This document shows positions 53,460-64,000 of a stretch of DNA of 64,000 bases, one piece after another. The stretch lies in contig JABWDB010000047.1 in the NCBI GenBank assembly GCA_019614645.1, positions 744,001 through 808,000 of the forward strand, read 5' to 3'. Within the stretch, counting starts at the first letter, position 1, and each line of letters starts with the position of its first letter. A program made the translations under genes and the position numbers. Under the pieces are notes generated by a model. The model had not been told where the DNA came from. It did no database searches and saw nothing but the letters and a program-made list of their open reading frames with translations. This DNA is from Stratiolaelaps scimitus. Taxonomy: Eukaryota > Arthropoda > Arachnida > Mesostigmata > Laelapidae.

Positions 53460-56400
53460 TTTTCTCTTACAACAACCCTATTCATATAATATCTAGTTTG
53501 TCTGCAACAGAAACAGTCACAACCACGCATACGCACAAATACTCAGAAATATTATATTCACCTTCGTAGACTCATATATATATATATATCTAAGCTCATA
53601 CCATGTGCCATTAGTACTTGGACTCGTGCGTTCACAAGTAGCAGCGCACTCTAAAAACTATGTATAATTCACTTGTTAATAAATTATGTTTTATTGTCTG
53701 CTTCTACCTATCGGAGTTACGGTTTTGTATCCATATCAACTTGATTTGGTGGCCGCGTAGCATCATTAGAATAATGAATCGCTAAAGTTGACCGACTCAC
53801 ATCTGCGTTTTTGTCGAAGCAGACCGCGGGACAACTTTGTTTTGATGGTTAGTGTGCAAATTATCCCAATTCCGACTTACACGTGAATGAGATGTGAGGT
53901 CACATGTGTGCACTATGTCACCAATGCACCGACAGCTTGGGAATGGCGAGAAAATCCGCCACTTTCACGGCAATGTGGTAACACATCGGTGTCGGCCAGT
54001 AAATAACTATCTCACGCACACCCGTTATATGCGTTTCGACGGGTATGTACTAATAGACGTTACGTCAATCACACAAGTACTCAATACATATATATATATA
54101 TATGTATATGTAATATATTATGTGTATATATATATATATATATATATGATACAATGGACCTTTTCCTTTAGGTACATGTAGGCATATAAGCGCTCGATCG
54201 CTTCAGATGTGTCGTGGTAATTCACTTCTCGGGTGACGATTTTCTTTTGTGTATATGTTATTATTATTATTATTAGTATATATTATACTTGTCACCATGG
54301 GACATGATCCATTTTAACATCGTCATGACACAGGGTATAGTTATATTCATGTGTCTGTGTGTATGCGATTATAACTGGACGATAACTTTTAGCCAATATA
54401 AGTATATATTGTTAGGCATTTATGACCATACACTCGAGTTTTCCAATGTCGTGTTTACTATGCCGTCAAATTGTTTGTTTGTTCCTATTCGCGACCGTTA
54501 AGAACACAACCAATTGTGTGTTGTTTGTTAGACTCACGTTTGCTGTCAACCGACGCAGCCTAAACGGAGATTATATATATATATATATAATTAATTATTG
54601 TAAGTAGCTTACGCGTTTTAGCCGGGGATAGTGTATAATGTCGCCAGAGGTGTGTTATCTCACTTTTTCTGTGCGTCAGTGAGTGGCGAAATTTATTCTT
54701 TGTGTGTGTGTGTGTGTGGTTGTTCAAGTGTGATTGCGGTATGCCATGTCGAGAATATTGTCATATTTGTAAGGGCACTATTGTCTATTCCATATCATTC
54801 AGCATCGCGTAGCTGTAGTATGTCGACGGGGTACGCTGTTGCACAGGGAAGTAACCGTTGTTCTTGGAGTATGTTCCGCTCTGTTCGTGTGTATTGTTGT
54901 TGCCACGCCGATTAGTTTGTTACGCAGGTGTGCTGTGTTGCACATGCCGCTGTTCTGTGTGTGGCTGCTCTTCTCTCTGTAGTATCATCGTTATCTATCT
55001 TTGCTACCTGCTATGACGTTCGCTCGCATACATACGCAAGTACTTTATATATATATATATATATATAGAAAAGAAAGAGAGAGATTGGTGCTCGGTCTAC
55101 GTGTCAACACATAATAGTATCTTATTTCTTCTATTAATAAACGCGCATGTGTGTGTGTGTATGTGTGCATTATTGAAAGAGGCTCCAGAACCGCCATCTG
55201 TTGAGTGGCGAGTATAGCGGACGCAGGTACACCAGATAGGATCTACGACTGAAATAGTTGGGAGCGTATTTTGGGACAATTTTATGTCGACGAGTGATAT
55301 TTCGACAGGCACAGTTAGAAATGTCAACGGGCAACTGTTGTACCGTTGGCTACTTTTGGGTTCGGACTTATTTTCCTTCTCTTTGCTCACAGAAGAGGTG
55401 GCGTTCCCAGTGTTCTGCGAAGGGAACTGAACAGAGACCTCCGGAAAAGACAGGAAAGACACTTTCGTGTCCTACCGAATCCTGCAGACTGTATCGCACG
55501 GTTCCACAACAGTCGGCCGTGCGGTCCTCCCTATTGACCGCCCTCCGTCAGAAGCCAGTTGCCGTCCCAAATCTCCAGTCTCAAAGACCAAACCGCACTC
55601 TACTTATGTCAGTAGCGCTCGCGGGAGTCTTGCCGGTGTTACTCGAATTGGTGGAAAGATGTATTTGCTCTGTCTTTTTACGGTGTGCCTCGTATACGGC
55701 TAAATCGAAGGAGGTTGATGGGTCTTGGACGTAGTAAAATAGTGGCAAAGATTTCTGTATAAGTTGAAAATGGGGCGGAGGCTAGGCTATACACGTAACC
55801 AGAGAAGGAGAACAAAGTGAATTGCTGCGGTTACGACAACGAACAAAGTAGCCTGCGGTGGGAAGGCCCATCAAGCCTATTACGACGCTCTCTGCCATTA
55901 TAGCCAGTAGATTGTTTCCTAACCGGTCGAGTGGTGGCAGTCGGAGGAAAAGATCCAGCAAAAAGTTGAAGTCCAACCAAGCCCGAGACGTCAAAATAGG
56001 ACGACGCGGAAGCTCGGGCCAAACGACCGAAGGAATAAGCAGAAGGAGAGGAATAAGAGACGGCTAGTATTGTTGGCACCATGGCGAGTGTGTGATGTGA
56101 TTGAATTTAGACGGGGTAACGGAGGTCTCTGAAGTCTCTCCCCGATTCGACGTTGTCTCATCACTCATATCTCGGTCCTTTTTCCGCTGGACTCGTTTTA
56201 CTTTTGGGCTTTCTGCTTTCTCGGAACAAACAGATAGCTCGGACCACCTGTCTTTTGGCGGTTTTGCTGTTTCTAGTTTGTGTGGTCCTTCCACAACGTC
56301 AATGCGTTCGATGGCCTGCTGATTGCTTATTTTCTGTCCTGCTCCTGGCCATCGAGACACACCCAGGCGGGCAGGCAGACAGGCACGCATGTAGCATACG

Positions 56401-57551
56401 GTGCAACTATTGTACTTCGGGAGATGGTATCTGTGAGATTAGTACAGCGAGCCCGCGGCTGCTGTACACAAGGGCAACGATAAAGGTTTAAAGGTTTTTT
56501 ACCATTCACGTTGATGGTTAACAAGCATCTTCTAGTCGAATCAAAACAGAGCAGTGAGAAGGTCCTAGAGCTCTATCTGGTGTGCCTTGCGTTCGAGTAG
56601 TCTTTGGAGAAGAGTTCGCGTGGTTCTCGATTCTAGTGAGCGGGGGACACTCACGAAAAACAGAAATGTCCCTCTGTTCTCTCGTCTTATCGTGAGCTCA
56701 AGTGAGGTGAATCGAGGATCCATATATTCGCGCTCAAGCTCTGTTATTATCATCATCATCATCATCGTCGTCGTCGAATTGATTACATGCGTCGTTACCT
56801 AACAATAATCATATTCATTTATCTGTCACGTATCCCCGTGATCCCATTCTCTTTCTATCAGATGAGTGACTGACTAGCTATCTAACATACTGACGCTCGC
56901 TGCACGACTGCGATACACTGCTGAAGGGTTTTGGGATCGACTCCATTCGGAATGAGCGTGACAATGGTCCAGCGTTTCCGCGACACTCAGCTCGGGCGGT
57001 TCCGCTCGGCGATCGACGTTTCGAGAACGTCATTGTTGTTTGAGAAGTACTTCGTAGTATAGTATTGCATGATACAACAATTAGTATTACAACACATGAC
57101 AGGGTTTCGATGGGCAGGGTAAGGTGCAATCCTTAATTGCGCCGATATGCGGAAGACCCGAGGATGTTTTTCCTGTTACAGGAGGTTGTCGTATCCTCTA
57201 TCAGAAACACAACAATCTTTGACATGCCACCTGTCGCTTCGACCACGCACGCTTCATTCGATTGGACCCATTTTCTTGGGCTTCTCTGAGCCTCTAAGCG
57301 CTGTTGTTCTCTGTACATAATAATATTGACAGAGTTCCGTAAATCGATTAGATCTGTGAACGCGTCCTCCGTTACCCAACAGTCGTGTATCGGTCATCCA
57401 TTAGTTTTACATATAAATCTATTAGCATCATTACTAATGAATTGGAGAGATATTATAGTTATCAGCATGATCATCATTTCACATAATCTGACTCATTACA
57501 TATATATATATATATATCATTATTTCATCATTGCAATTAATAATAACGATG

Positions 57552-57601
<50 letters not shown>
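57552..57601. repeat. (AAT)n microsatellite
   Basis: About 50 bp of perfect AAT units on the + strand, the opposite strand sense to most triplet arrays in this window. Confidence 0.9.
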
Positions 57602-57603
<2 letters not shown>

Positions 57604-59256
57604 GAGTATTTATAACATATTATTATTATTATTTCACTTATCATTGTTCCTCTTTATATTTATATATAGCATTTCTTATTCTATTCATAAATTGTATATC
57701 ATAACCAGTCCGACCACTAAAATCTTACTTACTTGATATATATATATATCTATATATATATATATATCCATATAATAATTATGTGTCAACTTCAGTGAGG
57801 TGAGCTCCTATTTCTAATTCCATACACACAACGGGAGAGCAAACGGGAGAGATATAATGGGCGCAGGGAGAGTTGGTGACGTTGGTGGTTGGCAAGTCAC
57901 CTGTCTGCCTTCGCATGTCACATTATCATTTTGCACAAGTGAATCTATTACGTTTCGTCTTTCTCGCTGCTCTTCTACTGTGCCCTATATATCTGGTGTG
58001 ATTCTATAGGGCGACTATGGTAGTCCGTACGTTTTCGCTGCAGTGTCACGTTACTGTCGAAAATTGTTTCTACAGATGATTGCTAAGAATTGATGGACTC
58101 ACGGTTAATAACACGAACGTGTGTGTTTGTCCCTGTGTGTAACTGCTTATCTGTTCGGGCCCTCTGTTGTGGTAACAATTCATGTGGACGCCCATTGCTG
58201 CTGCTGCTGATGGATGCATTATGATTTCGTATCCAATGTTTTGTTAGTTGTGTTGTGGCAATGTGGTGCCGTCGTCGCACTCGGTCAGGGGTCACCTAGG
58301 TGCTCGCCGCAATCGAGCGTCACGGGTGTCACTCGCTCTATTTAGTGGCACTCAACAATGATCGTAGTTTGTAGTATGATGGTTATTCTGATTATATTCG
58401 TTATTTGATTCTGCACACAGGGCTGCCGTCTGTTTCCGTGAACTTCTGTTCCGTGTTCTCGTTCTATGAATGCGTATTACAGTGTAATTGCTCGCGTTGT
58501 TTGCGTGGCGGCTGTGGGTGTCGCTTGTTCAGGCTGAATTACCTGTTCGCATGATGAGACGCCGTATCTCAATCATGCAAAGTTGTCCTGAACCAGTTCC
58601 TCAACTAGAACTGTTCAGCTTCTCCTGTGGGTCGTGTCGTATACTCCATGTTCTCTAGCAGTTTCCTTGTAGTTCTGTGATACGATGAAAAATGATCATT
58701 TCTAGTGTTTCAATGCCTGAACGTCTGTCAAACAAATGATTGTATTTCGTCATGTTCGTGGTTTCGCTTAGCTGATGTCCTGAGTTGTTTCTCTTTTTTT
58801 TTCGGTTCGGCCTCAGGTTGTATTCGAGCGTACTCTTGCTCGTTTTATCGACATAGTAACATCTTTGGCAGAAAAAACATGTTTGCAAATGCTTGAAAGC
58901 ATCGAAAAACGTTTCACGCCTACGAAGATGTTGGCGAGCATCTCCATTCGATAGCACATTGTTATAATAATAATAATAATAATTAGTATTAGTATTATCA
59001 TGATAATAAAACTGTACATAGATTTCCTATTGCTGCACTTCTGTTGCTTTTTTTTCTCCATTGTCTGCGTTGTGTATTTTTTGGTTTTTCGCTTCGTCGT
59101 CGACCTGTGTCGTCGTACTTCTCTCGTGCACGCATTTCCATGTGAGTTTTCTCTATGTATCTATATGCACGCTCCGTGTCAGTGATTCGTTTGTGTTGGC
59201 AAAAAACTTTCCATATCATGCTCATTAGATAGGTATGTCAAAGTCTCTGCACAATC

Positions 59257-59295
59257 TATATATATATATATTTATATATATATATATATATATAT
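59257..59295. repeat. (TA)n microsatellite, interrupted
   Basis: Alternating T/A with one TTT interruption near the middle. Confidence 0.9.
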
Positions 59296-62200
59296 CTCTA
59301 CTGGTTCTTACTTGTCTACCTAAGCGTATCTAACTATGTATATATATATATATTTATATGTTGGTAAATATGAGAGAGACGGTCATTAAAGACATCGGCA
59401 AAAATGTGTCGCTTGCGTTTCGAGGAGTTTGATCGGGATTGTTGTTGTTAGTAGAGCGTTGTTAAGGTTGAAATAGTTAGTAGTCGTTGGAGAAGAGACC
59501 TAAAGAAGGGTTCTTCAACGCTCTCAAGCCTTAATGGATTTTGCAGCAGTAAAATGGGAGAAAGGGTGGGGGGAGCAGGTAGAGGCGATTGGAAAAGGTC
59601 GTAACAGGTCGGGCGTATTCCAGAGATACACCTTCCAGAGACGTTCTTTGGAGGAAATCGTATCGTCCGAGACTTGACACGCTCGTCGGTACGTCGAGCG
59701 TGCCCGCATATTCGCCGCTCAGAAGTGGGAGCTGAAGGGAGGTTGTGAGGCGCGGGTCGCTGGAAAGGTGCCAAATGGTTCGGAAGATTGGAATTGGAAA
59801 TTGTGGCATGAATTGGAACTGTCTGTGTGTGAACGGCGGTCGCTTGTATAGCCGTTAGCTGTTCGTCGTTAATACGGGGTGCCGAGATGTTTGAGCAGCG
59901 TCAATGGTTATTTGCCATAGCCCCTGCAGTTGCTTGCTCTCAGGCAAAATGAGACGGACAGTGGCTCGAACGAGTGTGTGTTCCACTGATGTTCGAATCA
60001 AATTGGGATTCTTCCTTTGTGGCTTCATTCTGCTGCAGTAGCCAATGATGATTGTTGAAGGTGGCAATTTTCTTTCGATATCGTTACCGGGACACAAGTA
60101 TATAAGAATTGTACGTGTCTGTTTGATAATGACGTTGTTATCTCCTGTTCTCGAATCGTGATGGCAATACTATGTTTCGATTGAAGAAATGTATTCAGTT
60201 TGTATGTTTCGAATTCGAATAGACGTAATTTGCGCTTAAATTTAGACATTAGTGTGTGTACATGCGATAATTTCTGGTCGTTACTGTTTTTGTCGTACTA
60301 AGGGAAGGATGTTGCCTAAACGCAGCTGGGGCATTATGCTTGCCTCACCTTGCGTTTCATGGCGGGTGCGGGTTAAAGAACGCTGACGTTCGGCGCTCAA
60401 TCGTTTCAGCAAAGCTAGATTGAAATTGTCGATACTCTTGTTGCGGATATCCGCAGAATAAATCGGGACGGGGGGGAGTTCGCTGCATTAGTAGAAGGAT
60501 AAACGGGGCGGACAGGGGGGGGTCAGTGACGATATCGTTATCGTCATTACGAGATAGGGAAGTAACTAGTAGAGATTGCGATTATAGTGAGTTTGATTAT
60601 TATTATTATTAATCGGTTGAAAGATCATCGAGCATCATCATCATCAGCTTTCTTGTCATGTTCTTCTGGATGTTGTTCGCGTTCTTGTTACACTTGTTAT
60701 CGGTGTCGGCGTTGTTCAACACCAAAACAGAGTTCGGTTTGGGTTTGTCTTTGTGTTGATGTCATTTTTGTTTGTTCACTTTGTTTCGTCATTGTCGTAG
60801 CTGGTTCTTGTTCTTGTTGTTGTTGCTGTTGTTGTTATTGCCTTTGATGTTTCGATTATAGTTGTCGCGGTGAGACACCACCAAACGGGGTTGGCCTGGC
60901 GGCATTATATTTCTCTTTGGTTTTTTTTGTCGGTTTGTCGGCTGTTGTCGCCAAAAACAGCGGCAGTACCATTTGCTATACGATGGCGGCGAGAGGTGGA
61001 AGTGATTGATGCCCTTGGTGACTGCGACAACCTTCCAAAGATAGATCTCTCGGGGGAAAGCTTGGGCATTTGGGTATCGACCCTCTCTCTCTCTCTAGCT
61101 GCCGTTCGATGTTGTTGTTGTTTTTTAGCGTCGACAAAAAATGGTGGTCTAGTTTGAGATACTTCTCACCCACATCGATACTTGTTGTTTTTTGTCTGTA
61201 GCGTTTTGCTTTGTCAGTCCTGGATAGGAGTAACCTTCAAGACGTGGGACTCTAAGCCATAAACTGGTTAAAAGTCAGCTCAACATATGTTACGGTAATG
61301 GAATCATCATATGGAGTGGATAAGGCGATGTTGCGAACAGTACCAACGAGGAATTGACGATCTGTCCCGGCGTTGTACGGATGGAGGCTGGTATGTGATT
61401 AATCAATGTGTTGATTTTTATGGAATCAGAACCATACCGTTGAAAGATATATTTCAAGGGTATGTTATTGTCTTTCCTGCATTTGTTTCCTTGTATATTT
61501 TTGTTGTTACTGTTGTTCAATGTATTAACATTATGTTCGGTATCTGTTCGTAGTACCAAGAGGTTGTTTGTCAGCATGTACTGGAAACGTATCCGTAAGT
61601 AGGGAAGGATCCAACAAACGGTGAAGTCGTGGTTGTACCATGTAAAGGGGGTGAATGCTACCATTCTGGATTCGTGGAGAGCACATGAAAGCCCGTGACG
61701 GCCGTCCCCTCGCTTAAGCGATCGCTTGGCTAGCTGCGCTATGAACGCCCAAAAGGGCAGTTGCAGCCTTTGAATAGCCTTTCAATATTCGAGGGAGGGA
61801 ATCGCACCGTCGGTAGACTGTTGATCTTATCGTACAATTCGAATGAACCACATATCATTGTGCTGTTCAGTCCGGAAGCACCAACGACGAGCAGGGTCCG
61901 AGTCATTGAGTTCTTGCTTCTGTCAAATCTACTCTATTTGGGATGGATCATGTCGGGGTATTTCGTCCATTGATCCTGCTTAATGGATGATACCTGTATC
62001 GGGCTTGTATGGTATATTGGGTGGGCTATTTCACCTCATTACGATATAAGAGGCCTTGGCTTATCTACATGACGCCCAGAGGGTCGAAAGCGTTTCATAG
62101 TGGCGCCGTATTCCGTCAGTGTGTTTTGATCTGACGTGAAATACGTAGCAAGCAATTAAGTTCTTGCCAAACGTTACCTAGATAGGCGAGGTGAGCTGGT

Positions 62201-63044
62201 AGCTTATTGACCAAGGACTCTCCGTCCTAAGGACGCAAATAGGACTGTTTCGTGTTTTAATGTCGAATGATTAGATTTACTACTGTTTCACGTAAATGGC
62301 ACACTAACGCGCTAGGCTAAATCCTCTCGATTTGAGAGGGGGCGGGGCACCTGACCATTGTATATTATTTCGCTCTAATAAAGTAGTGTTGCATTACATA
62401 TATTTTGTGTTTTTATGGCATTACTTTAGTTTAACACTTGGTCACGTTATTCCAAGTGGTTTAATAGCCCTATATGTATATCATTGCCATCGTTATCATC
62501 ATCTGGCTGTAATCGTCCGGGGTTGGGTACAGACGGAGCGCGTTCGGCACCGAGATGAAGGCGGTATCGGCGTTGGTTCTTTATTTTTCTGGCAGAAGAA
62601 AGTATGGTGGTTGCAGACAGCTATAATGGCTTGCTTGACTGCTCTCGTAGTTGTTATGGCTGGTGGCATTTTCGGTGGATAGATGGTTGGTTGGTTGGTT
62701 GGATCGGTGGGTGGATGAGTCAATCAATGCTCGGTGGCCTGCGTGTTCGACTCGGACAGTGTCTAAGCAGCTCGGGATCGCTGGTCGCTTACCAAGCACA
62801 GCCAATCAGCACATACTCACGAACGTGGACACGCACACGAGCATGTCGACGTGAGTGGGCATGTGGCCAGATTGGTGGTGATTGGACGGAGCCCGAACGC
62901 TGGTGTGCTCAGTGTTGTGTAGCAGGTGGAGCAGATGGTGCTCACGGTCGCGTGTTGCCAACCACAGCCCGTGGTGCATAGCACAGTGACCGGATGTCGA
63001 GATTTAGTGGTCTCGGTGTGCTCCGTCTCGGAGCGTGTGCTCCT

Positions 63045-63113
63045 CACATACACACACACATACACACAAAATCAGACACACATACACACACACATACACA
63101 CAAAATCAGACAC
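63045..63113. repeat. 34-bp tandem duplication in a CA-rich tract
   Basis: The anchor AAAATCAGACAC occurs at 63068 and 63102. The CA-rich sequence between and before them is duplicated with a period of 34 bp, two copies. The enclosing ORFs read as Thr-His repeats and are not coding. Confidence 0.85.
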
Positions 63114-64000
63114 ACAGACAGGTAGACATACAAACAGCCGCTCTCACACACTTGCACACCAGCACACCGGACCGCACCCCGCAGCCAACCTTGTACAGCA
63201 CACCGTGCGTGCCATCATCCTATGGGTTTTCCATAACAAATGTTGTGCAGGTTTCGGAAGGTACCTTGAGAGTCGAAGAGGCAAGAAGAGGAAAACAGGT
63301 GTAATATTGTAAGGTGGTCAGTGTGCCAAGTTTTCCAGATCTCTAGTGGCGACAAGAAGAACGAAGAGATAGCAGTAGTAGTTTGTAGTAGTAGTTGTGG
63401 TAGTTGTGGTAGTTGTGTTGGTGAAAGGAGCAGATCACAGAGATAGCAACTCAGATCAATCTGGGGGAGCAGATAGAGGTCATCAGCGTCAGCAGGAAGT
63501 GGTGGTGGTGGTGGTGGTGATTCAGGCGTTGGAGTAGTGGGGTTCAGCGTCACACATTGTGGATGCATCCGGCCGCTTGGCGGCTAGCCGCTTGTCGGCC
63601 CAGCTCATTCAGCGGGGACAGTAGTCACTGATCGGGTGTACTCAAATGTTGATCTGAATTGTTCTCCCTCTGCGGATATGATTAGCAATGCGTAGGATTA
63701 CGAATAGCGGTAGTTGGCTGGCTGTTGTTGATGCATTTCGGGGCAGGGGGAGATGATGTAGAAGAAGAATGTATGATATCATCGGAACGCCATAGGTAGC
63801 CGTCGGTAGGCCGAGCTTCAGGGAAAGCTGGCCACCTCAGGTGCTCGTCTTTCGCACCGATGATGATCGAAAGGTGCGAGGTGCTGCGGACCGACAGGAG
63901 GAGGCGGAGACGAAGCTGCGGTGCCAATTATTTCCGGCTCGACGTTGATTGGTCGGTCGGGTACGTTTGTTTCGTTCCGTCATTAATTAATTCATTCGTT

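Larger units (their letters stand above)
36150..63999. other. Largely non-coding, microsatellite-rich region to the window end
   Basis: No gene with a recognisable product was found. GC-richer islands with open frames on one or both strands lie near 37.5-38.0, 43.8-44.7, 48.9-49.5, 50.6-51.6, 55.2-56.5, 59.4-60.0 and 62.5-63.9 kb. The few with possible splice signals are reported as findings. (TA)n, (TTG)n, (AAT)n and (CA)n tracts are spread throughout. The layout would suit one or more long introns, perhaps of the gene whose exons lie at 34.7-35.9 kb on the - strand. Confidence 0.45.

Noticed and set aside
55097..55734. Overlapping ORFs of 121 (-) and 158 (+) codons
   Set aside because: Mutually antisense; part of the - strand frame reads through a CA repeat; no homology recognised.
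62604..63312. Trp/Gly-rich and Thr/His-rich + strand ORFs
   Set aside because: Produced by GGTT and CA simple repeats.
1..64000. CRISPR arrays, bacterial operons, rRNA genes and reverse-transcriptase or transposase domains
   Set aside because: None were seen. Direct repeats here are simple-sequence tracts, and no long ORF carries polymerase, integrase or transposase motifs.

Overview
The window is nuclear DNA from an animal. Genes are split by GT-AG introns whose reading phases can be followed from exon to exon, introns and spacers are AT-rich, and microsatellites are very dense (long (TA)n, (TTG)n, (TTA)n and (GA)n tracts). A full-length O-phosphoseryl-tRNA(Sec):selenocysteine synthase shows that the animal makes selenocysteine, which excludes several insect orders. 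Gene content and base composition would fit a mite, tick or other chelicerate. That placement is an inference, not something the sequence proves.

Three genes in the first 16.2 kb are recognised with confidence. (1) On + (203-7089) lie the last five coding exons of an ArfGAP2/3-type COPI regulator. Its zinc-finger GAP domain is upstream of the window, and its last coding exon is only 18 bases long, 4.7 kb after the previous one. (2) On - (11973 down to 8936) is a complete seven-exon gene for the WD40 protein AAMP, 397 residues, with every splice phase consistent. It converges with the ArfGAP gene. (3) On + (14643-16136) is an intronless SepSecS gene of 497 codons with its PLP lysine in place.

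From about 16.2 kb to the right end the window is mostly non-coding, probably long introns and spacers. I found no ORF there with a family I can name securely. The best coding evidence is a pair of - strand exons at 35894-35518 and 35064-34686. The first has a strong acceptor and donor, and the splice phase between the two matches; they belong to a protein I do not recognise. A weaker case is a last exon at 26274-26044 (-) whose sequence resembles the LEDGF integrase-binding / TFIIS N-terminal helical fold. Several other GC3-rich patches (27.8-28.0, 32.2-32.4, 49.0-49.2, 59.4-59.9 and 63.7-63.9 kb) are given as findings only.

Non-coding structure includes a 45-bp dispersed repeat with an internal hairpin, found in an AAMP intron and again at 40.7 kb, short tandem duplications (10, 24 and 34 bp), a (TCGA)n tract and two tRNA-like segments. 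No rRNA gene, CRISPR array or intact transposon was seen.
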